A stretch of DNA of 64,000 bases from JAHRVQ01 sp029941905 (GCA_029941905.1 JAPYTQ010000001.1:310001-374000); one strand, 5' to 3'; shown: positions 18,700 through 28,206, numbered from the stretch's first letter. The notes: generated by a model from the letters alone, not told the origin. Numbers and translations are program-made.

Positions 18700-19347
18700 A
18701 TGAGCTACGAAACTCTACTTTGCGACAGGAAGGACGACATCGCAATTGTTACACTAAACCGACCTGAAAAGCGCAATGCGCTGTCCAGAACCCTCAGAGA
18801 TGAAATAGTCCAGTGTCTCAAAGAGCTTGAAGCCGATGACAGCATCAAAGCAATTGTAATCACCGGTAACGGCAGCACATTTTGCGCAGGTTTTGACCTC
18901 GAGGAGTTTCAAACCGGTAACATGCAGGAAATTTTCGCCCATGCCACGGGTTACCACCATAGCGTTTATAATACCACCACACCCCTCATCGCTGCTGTTG
19001 GAGGACAGGCAATGGCAGGCGGCATGGACCTGGCAATGATGTGTGATATGAGGCTCGCCTCGACCGACGCACTGTTTGGTCAACCACAGGTGAAAATGGG
19101 TATTCCCGCAGCATTTGACCTGTTAAAGACCCTCCTCCCCGAATCCCTCGCCAGAGACCTGTGCCTGACAGGTCGTAAGATAGATGCAGAACAGGCATTG
19201 GCTGCAGGACTGGTGAGTGAAATTGTTGCAGCGGATCAGTTGATTGAACGATCTCTGCAGGTGGCCAGCGATATCGCCAACTCAAAGGGCAGCAGGAGCA
19301 TGAAGGCCAGATTCATAGAAAGCCAACCCAACCTCTTCTCAAGATAG
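18700..19347 (+). CDS. Enoyl-CoA hydratase/isomerase (crotonase) family protein
   Basis: 215 residues from ATG 18700. The open frame continues upstream to 18583 but without crotonase homology. Crotonase features: NRPEKRNALS, the CoA/oxyanion loop GSTFCAGFDLEEF and GGQAMAGGMDLAMMCDMRLA. The two glutamates used by true hydratases are not evident: the first position reads FGQPQVKMG instead of PE, and the second falls in AAFDLLKTLLP. It is also about 40 residues shorter than usual at the C-terminus. It may be an isomerase, hydrolase or divergent member rather than a hydratase. The ADH gene starts 13 bases downstream, so they are probably one operon. Confidence 0.82.
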   Translation: MSYETLLCDRKDDIAIVTLNRPEKRNALSRTLRDEIVQCLKELEADDSIKAIVITGNGSTFCAGFDLEEFQTGNMQEIFAHATGYHHSVYNTTTPLIAAVGGQAMAGGMDLAMMCDMRLASTDALFGQPQVKMGIPAAFDLLKTLLPESLARDLCLTGRKIDAEQALAAGLVSEIVAADQLIERSLQVASDIANSKGSRSMKARFIESQPNLFSR

Positions 19348-19360
19348 CGAAGCAACATTC

Positions 19361-20437
19361 ATGAAAACCCAGGCTGCAATAGCACGATCAAGTAACGCTG
19401 AATTTTCAATCGAAGAGGTTGATCTGGCCGACCCCGGCATGGGGGAAGTCCGGATCAAGGTCCATGCATGCGGTATCTGCCGAAGTGACTTAAGCGCCCT
19501 GGAAGGAAAAGAGACGATTGAGTTCCCGGCCGTTCTAGGTCACGAGGCTGCCGGTGAAATTGAGGCCGTTGGTGAAGGAGTGAATTCGGTAAAGGAAGGT
19601 GATTTCGTCATTCTTTCATGGACTCCCGCTTGTGGACACTGTCCAGCATGCAGGCAAGGCAAGGTGCACTTGTGCCTTGGTATCAGTATGTCCACAGAGC
19701 GCAAGGGGCCTCTTAAGCAAGGCGATGAGGGTCTCGATCGTTTTATGGGGCTGGGGGCATTCTGTGAACATATCGTCGTTCCCGAGGCCATGGCCGTACC
19801 GGTCAAAAGCACATTGTCTGCTGCCCACAGTTGCCTGATAGGCTGTGGGGTAACTACGGGTTTTGGTGCAGCGGTGAATACAGCGGCAATACGTTGGGGA
19901 GAAACCGTTGCCGTGCTGGGATGTGGTGGTGTGGGCCTGGCAGCTATTCAGGGTGCGCGCATTGCTGGAGCGGCCCGCATCCTGGCCGTTGACCCAATAC
20001 CTGAAAGACGAGCAGCAGCGCTAGGGGTTGGCGCGACAGAGGCACTCGAGCCCGGGGAGGTGGTCAAAAAAATAATTGCGGCTACCAATGGTGGTGTGGA
20101 TTGCGCCATTGAATGTGTGGGTCATACCAGTACCATGCAGGATTGTTTTTATATGATCAGACAGGGTGGGCGAGCAATAGTCGTTGGCTTACCTGCATTT
20201 ACAGAAATGTTGTCGATTCCCGCTATCATGCTGTTAAGGGAAAAGGTGTTAACCGGGTCAATCTACGGTTCCGCTAATCCCGCAGTGGATTTTCAAAAAA
20301 TCGCCTCGCTGGGTGAAAGTGGACAATTGCAGTTCGAACCATTGGTTGACAAGGTGCGGTCTTTTTCAGAAATCAACCAGGGTTTTGAGGAAATGCGAGA
20401 AGGCAAGCTGGTTCGGGTTGTTTTGTCTTTTCAGTGA
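19361..20437 (+). CDS. Zinc-dependent medium-chain alcohol dehydrogenase
   Basis: 358 residues. The catalytic zinc ligands are in CGICRSDL and LGHEAAGE. The structural zinc loop has four cysteines in CGHCPACRQGKVHLC. The NAD-binding motif is VLGCGGVGLAAIQGA. The sequence resembles the class III/aryl-alcohol and mycothiol-type branch (NTAAIRWGETVAVLG, VDPIPERR). It oxidises an alcohol or thiol adduct to an aldehyde or ester; the substrate is not readable. It follows the crotonase gene by 13 bases. It converges with the gamma-glutamyltransferase gene and ends in a small hairpin. Confidence 0.88.
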   Translation: MKTQAAIARSSNAEFSIEEVDLADPGMGEVRIKVHACGICRSDLSALEGKETIEFPAVLGHEAAGEIEAVGEGVNSVKEGDFVILSWTPACGHCPACRQGKVHLCLGISMSTERKGPLKQGDEGLDRFMGLGAFCEHIVVPEAMAVPVKSTLSAAHSCLIGCGVTTGFGAAVNTAAIRWGETVAVLGCGGVGLAAIQGARIAGAARILAVDPIPERRAAALGVGATEALEPGEVVKKIIAATNGGVDCAIECVGHTSTMQDCFYMIRQGGRAIVVGLPAFTEMLSIPAIMLLREKVLTGSIYGSANPAVDFQKIASLGESGQLQFEPLVDKVRSFSEINQGFEEMREGKLVRVVLSFQ

Positions 20438-20455
20438 TGCTGAAAGCCATTTTTA
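20429..20455. terminator. Possible terminator between ADH and gamma-glutamyltransferase genes
   Basis: TTTCAG and CTGAAA form a 6-base stem with the ADH stop in the loop, followed by GCCATTTTT on the plus strand. The stem is weak. It sits between two convergent genes. Confidence 0.35.
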
Positions 20456-22063
20456 TACCGAGAGCGACATCCCATCCCCGGCAGGGTCAGCGCCACCGTT
20501 CATTGCCCCGTCCCGAATCTGGATGCCATGAACCATGGCAAATGCAAAACTGAGATAACTCCTGCGGACTTCATAGCCAAGGGATACCAGTTCGTCAGTG
20601 ATGTATGCTGGAATACGATTCGCTACATCGATTACATTGGAAGTCGCTGAAAAACGCGGCGCTGAAACTGCCTGCTGCATATCCATTTTGAAATCGAGGA
20701 CGTTGAGGATACTTTGCAGAACACCCATGGCAATTTGAGTACCACCTGGTGCACCAATCACAATATGTGGGGTATCCCCATTGAATACGATGGTCGGACA
20801 CAAGGAAGAAAAACGACTTTTGCCTGGTGCAAGGGAATCGGCGCGACCCGGTCTCGGATCAAACACGGCCATACAGCCGTTGTACATGAACCCAAGTCCT
20901 TCAGTTATCACGCCTGAAGGCATGCCCAGGGAATGCGTCATGGACACTGCGTTACCCATGGAATCCACCACGGCTACATGGGTTGTATTGGCACTCTCTT
21001 TCGCAGCCTGAAAACGCTCAACACTCGCCTTTTTACCGGATCGAATCGCACTGGCCATTTCTGCGGCGTAGTTTTTATCTGTCAGGTGAGCCACCGGCAC
21101 GTCAAAGAAAGCAGGATCTCCCACATGGTTGTCCTTGTCTGACGTGGCCCGTTTCATTACTTCCGTGACAACCCGAATATATTCTCTCGTATTGTGGCCC
21201 ATCGCCCCGAGATCAAAATTCTCCAGTACGTTAAGCATTTCCACCAGCATAATTCCGCCCCCGGGTGGGTTGTTGGTGGCATAGCGCTGGCCCCGGTATT
21301 CGCCCCACAGGGGATCTACTTTGACCGTGCTGTATTGCCGCAAATCCTCAAGTGTCAGCAAACCTCCGTTAGCTGCCATATCTTCGGCGATACACGCCCC
21401 GATTGTGCCCTGATAAAAGACATCAGCACCATCCCGTGCAATTTCTCGAAGCGTTGCCGCCATGTCGGGATTACTGACAATCTGTCCGGGGCGCTTAAGA
21501 TCGCCATCTGCAGAAAAATACAGCTTGCGGCCGGATGCCGTGTAAGCCAGTCGATCACGCACCCGGACCCGCCCCGAGCTATCGTCACGACTCCAGAACT
21601 CATAGACCTGGGGCCGTACCGTAAATCCCTTATCTGCCCAGGCAATGGCTGGTGCCACCACATCTGCCCACTCCATCACGCCGTGCCTGGTTTGTGCCTC
21701 GTAGTAGGCTTTAAGGCTGCCGGGAACGGTGATGGACTGATACCCCAGATCATTAACATTATTTTTCAACACGAATCCGAATCCGTCCGGGGCTTCTGCC
21801 TCGATCAGGCCCTCCCACATGTCCGCTTTCACAGCGGCCGGTGAACGACCATGAAAGTCGATGCAATAGTGTTCACCCTCCCCGGGCAAATACAACTGGA
21901 GGCTTCCAAAACCGGCGATACCGGCCATCTGCGGGTCCACGACACCTTGTACGAGTGCACAAGCCATGGCTGCGTCAACCGCATTGCCACCCTTCTTCAG
22001 CACGCGCGCGCCTGCTTCCACCGCCTCAGGTTGCGGTGCGACGATCATTCCTTTCGAACTCAT
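20453..22063 (-). CDS. Gamma-glutamyltransferase family protein
   Basis: N-terminal nucleophile hydrolase of the Ggt family, 536 residues from ATG 22063, which has GGGAGG nine bases upstream; the frame could begin ten codons earlier. The large-subunit region has GGNAVDAAMACALVQGVVDP. The processing site and nucleophile Thr are in SANTTHVAVVDSMGNAVSMT, the usual T-T-H-x-x-V context. FNGDTPHIVIGAPGGTQI comes near the end. No clear signal peptide is seen, so it may be cytoplasmic, unlike classical periplasmic Ggt. It could hydrolyse gamma-glutamyl compounds or related amides such as acylated lactams. It is divergent from the VOC gene. Confidence 0.87.
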   Translation of the reverse strand: MSSKGMIVAPQPEAVEAGARVLKKGGNAVDAAMACALVQGVVDPQMAGIAGFGSLQLYLPGEGEHYCIDFHGRSPAAVKADMWEGLIEAEAPDGFGFVLKNNVNDLGYQSITVPGSLKAYYEAQTRHGVMEWADVVAPAIAWADKGFTVRPQVYEFWSRDDSSGRVRVRDRLAYTASGRKLYFSADGDLKRPGQIVSNPDMAATLREIARDGADVFYQGTIGACIAEDMAANGGLLTLEDLRQYSTVKVDPLWGEYRGQRYATNNPPGGGIMLVEMLNVLENFDLGAMGHNTREYIRVVTEVMKRATSDKDNHVGDPAFFDVPVAHLTDKNYAAEMASAIRSGKKASVERFQAAKESANTTHVAVVDSMGNAVSMTHSLGMPSGVITEGLGFMYNGCMAVFDPRPGRADSLAPGKSRFSSLCPTIVFNGDTPHIVIGAPGGTQIAMGVLQSILNVLDFKMDMQQAVSAPRFSATSNVIDVANRIPAYITDELVSLGYEVRRSYLSFAFAMVHGIQIRDGAMNGGADPAGDGMSLSV

Positions 22064-22144
22064 CCTGTCAGACCTCCCATTTTGTTCACCCATCGCAATA
22101 GCAAAGTATTATGCTAGCGAATCGCCAGCAGGAGCAAGTAAACT

Positions 22145-23008
22145 ATGTTGTTAGAAATCGATCGAATTCAACTCGCTGTCCCCGAAGTGCCGTCGGTAGT
22201 GGAGCGATGGCAATCTGTCCTGGGGGCCGAGATACTCAGCACTGACAGTATCAAACACCTCGCAGCATCCAGAACCACCCTTCGATTGGGTACCGGGATC
22301 GTTGAAGTACTGGCAGCCGATGGTGCCGGTCTCGTCGCAGATGCAATCGCAGCTCGCGGTGCTCACATGTTCGGCGCCGGGGCGTCTTGCCTGGATGTGG
22401 GTGAGGTGCAATCCAGTCTTTCCTCTCGATATAGCAACATTGTTCACGAAGGGGGTCAATTATTCATTGACGGCGAAGATATTAACATTAAAGGTTTAAG
22501 AGTCGTTGTTAGTAAACATGAGGAACGGAGCAAGGTCGGCGATATAGATTTTTTCTATGAGGCGACCTTGTTGGCCAAGAATTCGAAACAGGAAACCGCA
22601 AAATTTTCCGACGTATTTCAGCTCGATGCGCAGGAATTCGTCACCATTGATTCCCCTCAATTCGGCTACTCGGGCACACTGACGTTGTTCCGGAAAGATC
22701 TTTTACATCGTTTTGAGGTCATCACACCCCTTGACCCGGCTAAGACCATGGGTAGATTTTTCAGTAAGATCGGGGCCTGTTTGTATATGGCCTATGCGGA
22801 GACTGCTGACATTCTTACCATTGAACGCAGAGTCAAGGAGAGAGGTGAGGCAATTACGATAGACCGGCCGGAAAATCGAAGTGATGATAAACCAGCGGAC
22901 GGGCTTTGGCTGCACCCTGCGACACTAGGCGGCATGATGTTGGGTTTGTCACGGCCATCCAGAGCCTGGCAATGGTCCGGTCATCCGGAGCGAGTCGAGG
23001 AGATCTGA
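22145..23008 (+). CDS. VOC-superfamily (glyoxalase-like) protein
   Basis: 287 residues with two beta-alpha-beta-beta-beta halves. The first begins IDRIQLAVPEVPSVVERW, typical of the glyoxalase/dioxygenase fold, and the second includes GYSGTLTLFRKDLLHRFEVI. WLHPATLGGMMLGLSRPSRA near the end is common in VOC proteins with a CoA- or aromatic-type substrate. Metal ligands cannot be assigned with confidence. The reaction is unknown. The stop codon overlaps the ATG of the decayed cytochrome/propeller gene (TGATG), so the two were once translationally coupled. Confidence 0.7.
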   Translation: MLLEIDRIQLAVPEVPSVVERWQSVLGAEILSTDSIKHLAASRTTLRLGTGIVEVLAADGAGLVADAIAARGAHMFGAGASCLDVGEVQSSLSSRYSNIVHEGGQLFIDGEDINIKGLRVVVSKHEERSKVGDIDFFYEATLLAKNSKQETAKFSDVFQLDAQEFVTIDSPQFGYSGTLTLFRKDLLHRFEVITPLDPAKTMGRFFSKIGACLYMAYAETADILTIERRVKERGEAITIDRPENRSDDKPADGLWLHPATLGGMMLGLSRPSRAWQWSGHPERVEEI

Positions 23009-23356
23009 TGCCAGAGCCTTCAAGCAGGGGCTTAGATTAACCACCCTGTTCTGTGCGTGGATCAGCTATGCGGCGAGCGCGATAGGCGAAGAGGTGAAGC
23101 CAAGCGCAACAGCAACGTGCGCTGATTGCCACGCAGGCAAGTCCTACAGCGGTTTCGACATCATACCCTTGTCTGCCGGGACTTATTTCTGGACAGAAGA
23201 AGAGTCCCATGGATTACGTTTACACCGGACAGTCGTACGGCCTATGTAGCGGCTGCCGGTGACAATACGACCTATGTGATCGACGTTGAAACCCTGAAGG
23301 AAGTCGCCCGAATTCCTGTTGGTCAGGTTCCGAAGAGAATCGCGACTGTTTTGGTC
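23008..23356 (+). pseudogene. Remnant of an exported cytochrome c/beta-propeller protein
   Basis: ATG 23008 overlaps the VOC stop and reads MPEPSSRG before a stop. In the next frame the sequence goes on as a signal peptide (LRLTTLFCAWISYAASA) and a haem site TCADCHAG. From about 23213, in a third frame, it reads FTPDSRTAYVAAAGDNTTYV and then IDVETLKEVARIPVGQVPKR, a YVTN-type beta-propeller blade. This fits a larger gene that has suffered at least one frameshift and a big internal deletion. No intact reading frame joins the parts. The SMP-30 gene begins 127 bases further on. Confidence 0.7.
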
Positions 23357-23482
23357 GCAGTAGATTCACCCTGGCACAAGTATCCCCGTGCGCTCACTGC
23401 CAATATCTGGCATTGCCTCCTATGGGCTGACACCACTATAGAGGGTAAACTGATATCTCCATCACATGGCAGGAGATCACCA

Positions 23483-24352
23483 ATGACCATCAAGGTTCTG
23501 GATAAACGTGTTCAAGAGATAGTGGATACCGCCCGGGAGGTAGAGGCTATCAACACCTCCTTCAACTTTACCGAAGGGCCCATCTGGCATCCTGTTGATC
23601 ATCATCTTACATTCAGCGATATCCCCGAAAGCAAAATCTATCGGTGGAGTGAGTCAGCCGGGCTCTCGGTCTATCGTGAACCCACCAATATGGCTAACGG
23701 TAATACTTACGACAAAATGGGTCGAATACTCAGCTGTGAGCATGCCACCAGTCAGGTCAGACGTGACGATGGCGGTTCAATGGAAGTGTTGGCCAGTCAT
23801 TACGAAGGCATGGAACTTAACTCACCCAACGATATTATTGTCCGCAGTGATGGAATGATTTTTTTTACCGATCCTGCCTATGGTCGTCGTGGAATACATG
23901 GCATAGAACGCGAACAGGAACTGGACTTTCAGGGAGTCTACCAACTGGATCCTGTATCACTTGAACTGACTTTACTCAGCAAGGATTTTGTTACCCCAAA
24001 CGGCCTCTGTTTCGGTCTTGATGAATCAGTACTCTTCGTCGCAGATACCCAACAGCAACATATACGTCAGTTTCAGATGGAAGGAGCTTCGCTCACTGGT
24101 GGCGAAGTTTTTACCCAATCACCAGCGCCGGACGGGCTCAAGATAGATTCTGAAGGGCATTTGTATGCTGGTGGGCCTGGGGGTGTCCATGTTTATCACC
24201 GGGATGATGGCCAGCACCTGGGTGTGATAGAAACAGCCGGTTTCTGTGCAAATTTTACCTGGGGCGGTACGAATCTGGACGTTATGTACATGACCTCTTC
24301 AAAGGGCCTTTATCAATGCCCGGTAAATATTCCGGGAAGTGCTTTGTTCTAA
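23483..24352 (+). CDS. SMP-30/gluconolactonase-like hydrolase
   Basis: 289 residues from ATG 23483, which has AGGAG seven bases upstream; the longer open frame to 23126 runs through remnant sequence and is not real. Six-bladed propeller of the SMP-30/LRE family: the metal Glu is in FNFTEGPIWHP, the Asn in ELNSPNDIIVRSDG, and the Asp in PAPDGLKIDSEGHLYAGGPG. These are the usual divalent-metal ligands. It probably hydrolyses a sugar or other lactone. No signal peptide is seen, so it is cytoplasmic. It may be co-transcribed with the LLM gene 94 bases downstream. Confidence 0.87.
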   Translation: MTIKVLDKRVQEIVDTAREVEAINTSFNFTEGPIWHPVDHHLTFSDIPESKIYRWSESAGLSVYREPTNMANGNTYDKMGRILSCEHATSQVRRDDGGSMEVLASHYEGMELNSPNDIIVRSDGMIFFTDPAYGRRGIHGIEREQELDFQGVYQLDPVSLELTLLSKDFVTPNGLCFGLDESVLFVADTQQQHIRQFQMEGASLTGGEVFTQSPAPDGLKIDSEGHLYAGGPGGVHVYHRDDGQHLGVIETAGFCANFTWGGTNLDVMYMTSSKGLYQCPVNIPGSALF

Positions 24353-24446
24353 AAACCAAACCGGAAGTCGGGCTAGCCAGATCGAGATTGCCCAGCCGGA
24401 ATCTTCGGGTGTATGCTGTATTTTTCTAATTAAGGCAGGATAAAAA

Positions 24447-25451
24447 ATGAAACTGGGATTAGGCGTTGGTCCGTTAGGTGCACCAGGTGGTGCGAAAATT
24501 ATTGAACTCGCACAGGAAGCGGAAACTTTAGGCTATGACACCATCTGGTGTCCGGAGATTTACGGCGCTGATTGTTTTACTCCCCTCGCCTGGATCGGTG
24601 CACATACGTCTCGCATCAACCTCGGTACGTCGATCATGCAGATTTCCGCACGGACACCAACCAGTGCCGCGATGCATGCAGTTTCCCTTGATTACCTGTC
24701 TAATGGGCGGCTGATTCTTGGTATCGGCGTATCAGGTCCGCAAGTGGTCGAAGGCTGGTACGGACAACCTTATCCAAAACCATTAGCGCGAACCCGTGAG
24801 TGGGTGCAGATCTTCCGCAAGGTGGTGGCGCGAGAAGAGCCCGTTGCGTTCGACGGTGATCACTATCAACTGCCGCTCCCCGAAGGGACCGGTCTTGGCA
24901 AACCACTAAAATTGATCCTGCATCCTATTCGCGATCATATTCCACTTTACCTTGGCGCAGAGGGTCCAAAAAACGTCGCGCTGAGTGCGGAACTCTGTGA
25001 CGGCTGGATTCCCATGTTCATCTCGCCCTATCGCATGATGGAGCAGTACAAGGACGCCATGCAGATCAAGCCACCGCAATTCGAAATTGCCGCGACTGTT
25101 CCCGTAATTATTGACGATGATGTGGATCGAGCCCTGGCACAGATAAAGCAAAATGTTGGATTTTACGTCGGTGGGATGGGCGCAAAAAGCTTCAACGTTC
25201 ATAAAGATCATATTAGCCGCATGGGATTTGCAGAAGAGGCAAACAGGATTCAGGAGCTATTTCTGTCCGGACAACGGGATCAGGCTATTGCCGCTGTACC
25301 GGACGAACTGGCAGATGAGATTTCACTGTGTGGACCGAAAGAGCGAATTCGCGAGCGATTGGAGGCGTGGAAAGAAAGCCCGGTGACGATGTTGAACGTG
25401 GGTTCAGCTGATGCTGGCACCTTGCGTTTTCTGGCTGAGGAATTACTTTAG
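24447..25451 (+). CDS. LLM-class flavin/F420-dependent oxidoreductase
   Basis: Luciferase-like TIM-barrel oxidoreductase, 334 residues, with a good ribosome site (AAGGCAGG). Family features: LGLGVGPLGAPGG, GYDTIWCPEIYG, SRINLGTSIMQISARTPTSA, then GIGVSGPQVVEGWYGQPY and GTGLGKPLKL. The last two resemble the F420-dependent Rv3520c-type subgroup more than FMN-type luciferases; that subgroup call comes from memory of the family. It is clearly paralogous to the gene at 45770. The stop codon abuts a palindromic element. Substrate and true cofactor are unknown. Confidence 0.85.
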   Translation: MKLGLGVGPLGAPGGAKIIELAQEAETLGYDTIWCPEIYGADCFTPLAWIGAHTSRINLGTSIMQISARTPTSAAMHAVSLDYLSNGRLILGIGVSGPQVVEGWYGQPYPKPLARTREWVQIFRKVVAREEPVAFDGDHYQLPLPEGTGLGKPLKLILHPIRDHIPLYLGAEGPKNVALSAELCDGWIPMFISPYRMMEQYKDAMQIKPPQFEIAATVPVIIDDDVDRALAQIKQNVGFYVGGMGAKSFNVHKDHISRMGFAEEANRIQELFLSGQRDQAIAAVPDELADEISLCGPKERIRERLEAWKESPVTMLNVGSADAGTLRFLAEELL

Positions 25452-25485
25452 GGTAGTGTCCCGTACCAGCAGGCTGCTATAAGGA
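25449..25485. repeat. Palindromic intergenic element at the LLM stop codon
   Basis: Directly after the TAG stop the sequence reads GGTAGTGTCCCG and then AGCAGGCTGCT (25468-25478), an odd-length palindrome with a one-base centre. Both parts recur elsewhere in the window: TAGTGTCC-like sequence at 51818-51886 and CTAGCAGGCTGCTAG at 48084-48098. It is probably a REP-like element. Confidence 0.5.
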
Positions 25486-25524
25486 AAGTTCAAATAAGGC
25501 ACTCAATTCGAAACATTGATCCAG

Positions 25525-26913
25525 CTAAAATACCGGATCAATCGGGCAGATGTGCCCTAATCTCGACTCGATGATCTCGGCGCCTTCGAGGCACAAATCT
25601 TCTCGCCATTTGTCCGCATAAACCTGTACACCAGTCGGTAACCCATTCGCAACACCCGTGGGTACCGCGGCACTGGGAAGTCCCAGCACATTGGCCGGGC
25701 TGATGAAACGAATCCGATCTATAGTAAGTTCCATGCCGGTATCGGGATCCACATCGGCGTCATGAAGGAACTGGATATCAGTCCAGGTTGGCCCGACCAT
25801 TATGGGATAGTCTGTGAAAAACTCCGACCAAATTCGGCTCAGGCGATTCCTCTCTGAATGCACGTAAGGTAGTGTCACGGAATTCGGATCATTGCGAACA
25901 AAAAGCGCTTTCAGCATATCGATGGGTGGTTTTGTCATCAATTTGGATAAATCCGGCAACATCGGATTAAAATCCATGGAAAGAACATAAGCCCATATCT
26001 CGTGTACCTGCTCCAATTCCGGTGGAAGAATTTCGACAACGTCCCAGCCTGCATCCTTTAACGCGTTCGCAGCATCCCGTATTGCATTCACTAAAGAGAC
26101 CGCAAGTTCGACTCCCGGTATCTCCGTGACCACTGCAACTTTTTTATTGGCGGGTTCTGGCCCGTAAAGTGGCGCATCGACTGATACAGGGTCCCTGGGG
26201 TCTCTGCCAGATAAGATTTCGTAGCCCAGCCTAACATCTTTTACATGCCGCGCCATGGGACCTTCAACCGCCATAATCTGAGCGGCAATGCCACCATCCT
26301 GCGGGGCCATTGAGGTAGCGTGGGGAATTCTGCCGACAGTCGCTTTAATCGACGTGATTCCACAACAAAATGCGGGGTTGCGCAAGGAACCACCAATATC
26401 ATTACCGAGACCAATTGGACTCATGCCGGTCGAAATTGCAGAGGCTTCACCACCACTTGAACCCCCCGCCGTGCGTTCACTATCCCAGGGATTTAACGTG
26501 CGCCCCCGCAGCGGGTTATCTGTCGCGATGCGAAGTCCCATTTCAGGCAGGTTCGTTCTGGCCAGTGGAATGGCACCCGCTGATTTCATTCTTTGCACAA
26601 CCGGCGAATCCACTGATGGCATTGCCTCTGCCAGGACTGGAACGCCATTAGTTGTGGCAGAACCCGTGCAGTCTATGTTCTCCTTGATGGTAAACGGTAC
26701 GCCATGCAACGGGCCAGTGGCTGGTATCTTGTCTGCCGCGTCAGCCGCTGATAATGCGGATTCTGCCAATACGACAGTGATGGCATTAACTTTGGGATTA
26801 ACTGTTTCGATTCTGGCAAGATGACTCTCGACAACCTCCCGACTCGAAACCTGCTTTTCTCTGATCAGCGCCGCGAGTTCTGTTGCAGACTTTCTCCATA
26901 GCTCATCTTTCAT
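25525..26913 (-). CDS. Amidase signature family hydrolase
   Basis: 462 residues from ATG 26913 (GAGG eight bases upstream; the frame could start at TTG 26937). The Ser-cisSer-Lys triad is present. Lys is in FTIKENIDCTGSATTNG. The Gly/Ser-rich core reads TAGGSSGGEASAISTGM and GLGNDIGGSLRNPA, holding the cis-Ser and the nucleophile Ser. It hydrolyses a carboxamide to acid and ammonia. It could act on drugs, nitrile-derived amides or peptide amides, but the substrate is not readable. The MFS gene ends 36 bases upstream on the same strand, so uptake and hydrolysis may be linked. Confidence 0.88.
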   Translation of the reverse strand: MKDELWRKSATELAALIREKQVSSREVVESHLARIETVNPKVNAITVVLAESALSAADAADKIPATGPLHGVPFTIKENIDCTGSATTNGVPVLAEAMPSVDSPVVQRMKSAGAIPLARTNLPEMGLRIATDNPLRGRTLNPWDSERTAGGSSGGEASAISTGMSPIGLGNDIGGSLRNPAFCCGITSIKATVGRIPHATSMAPQDGGIAAQIMAVEGPMARHVKDVRLGYEILSGRDPRDPVSVDAPLYGPEPANKKVAVVTEIPGVELAVSLVNAIRDAANALKDAGWDVVEILPPELEQVHEIWAYVLSMDFNPMLPDLSKLMTKPPIDMLKALFVRNDPNSVTLPYVHSERNRLSRIWSEFFTDYPIMVGPTWTDIQFLHDADVDPDTGMELTIDRIRFISPANVLGLPSAAVPTGVANGLPTGVQVYADKWREDLCLEGAEIIESRLGHICPIDPVF

Positions 26914-26949
26914 CTTTTGATCCTCGATCCTGGTCAAGCTGTCCGTTGC

Positions 26950-28206
26950 TTAAGGTACCACACCCGCCTTCGGGTCTACATCAACAGGGGTACGCAGCGC
27001 TTTTTGATACAGGCCAATCGCAGGAATCAATGCGATGGTTGAAACGATCAAGGCAATTTGAATAGAAAAGAATTTACCCACAAACCCCACGACAGGACCA
27101 CCGCCGATCTGCCCAAATGCATCGGCTTGTGCCTGCATTGAAAACAGCGTCGCCCGGGTACTGGATTCAAGGTTCTGGTTCAACCACGCCGTCGTCAATG
27201 GACCTTTGACTGAACGCAGCATCGCAACTGCAAAATAGGACAGCAATGCAATCGTGAAATTACCGGCGAGGGCAAATGAAAACATGGCACAAACGAGCAG
27301 TGCACTTGCTATGCTTAACCCGACGACCAGGTGTCGGTAGTTCGAAGTGTTAACAAACCGCCGAACGATGTCCACCGCCACAAAAGCCAGCAGTGTCGCA
27401 CCTGCGGACATAACACCCCACCAGATCACGGTATCGAGCCCGTTAAATTCCGGGAACTCAAAAGACTCAATCAGATAAGGTGCAAACAACCGGTCATAGC
27501 CCTCACTATACATACCTTCGAATACTGCAATAACAATGATAATCCACAGCACCGGATGAGACCGGGCCAGGGAAACACCCCGGGTAAAAGTGTCGGCCAT
27601 CTGTGTCCAGGTCTCCCTGTTTTCTTCTTCCACCGGGCGGAATGGTTTTTCGCCCATAAAAAGAAAACTAAAAACACCCAGGGATACCAGGCCTAAACTG
27701 CCGACGATGATAGGTATTTTAAGGTCAATCATCGCCAGCGCAATGCATACTGCTATACCAATCAGGCTACCAACCTTGCCGTACTGACTGGCAATAATAA
27801 ACGAGCGATTCGCCTTCGCCTCACCAATCTCGTCTGAGATCCATGCCTGGCTGGCACCTGACAGGAACGTGGCCCCCACGCCCCAGATAACCTGACTCAG
27901 CAATATCACATCAAACCTGGGAAACAGAGCAAGCAGCATGTATCCAAAACCCATCATGAAATATCCAATGATCATGGACCGGCGTCTGCTATAGACGTCT
28001 GCAACCACTCCGGTAGGAATTTCAAATATAAATACAGATAACTCCAGTACCGTCCCCACGAGCACCATTTGTAAAGGGTCAAGTCCAGCAACGGTAACCA
28101 TAAACACCATTGACACGGTGGTCATCAACGCCCAGTTAAAGCGATAATAAAAGGCGATACCTATAAAAAGTTTGTAACTATCAATTTTGTTCAAAACAAT
28201 CCCCAA
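26950..28206 (-). CDS. MFS transporter
   Basis: 418-residue, 12-helix major facilitator. The cytoplasmic loop between helices 2 and 3 reads VADVYSRRRSMIIGY, a variant of the GxxxDRxGRR motif. GFGYMLLALFPRF and GSLIGIAVCIALAM are typical helices. The start is TTG at 28206 or 28194; the latter has GGGGA close upstream. It lies 36 bases before the amidase gene on the same strand. The direction of transport and the solute are unknown; its layout resembles tetracycline- or sugar-type facilitators. Confidence 0.85.
   Translation of the reverse strand: MGIVLNKIDSYKLFIGIAFYYRFNWALMTTVSMVFMVTVAGLDPLQMVLVGTVLELSVFIFEIPTGVVADVYSRRRSMIIGYFMMGFGYMLLALFPRFDVILLSQVIWGVGATFLSGASQAWISDEIGEAKANRSFIIASQYGKVGSLIGIAVCIALAMIDLKIPIIVGSLGLVSLGVFSFLFMGEKPFRPVEEENRETWTQMADTFTRGVSLARSHPVLWIIIVIAVFEGMYSEGYDRLFAPYLIESFEFPEFNGLDTVIWWGVMSAGATLLAFVAVDIVRRFVNTSNYRHLVVGLSIASALLVCAMFSFALAGNFTIALLSYFAVAMLRSVKGPLTTAWLNQNLESSTRATLFSMQAQADAFGQIGGGPVVGFVGKFFSIQIALIVSTIALIPAIGLYQKALRTPVDVDPKAGVVP

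Noticed and set aside
20714..21168. Several plus-strand frames opposite the gamma-glutamyltransferase gene
   Set aside because: All are antisense to an intact enzyme with catalytic motifs and have no features of their own.
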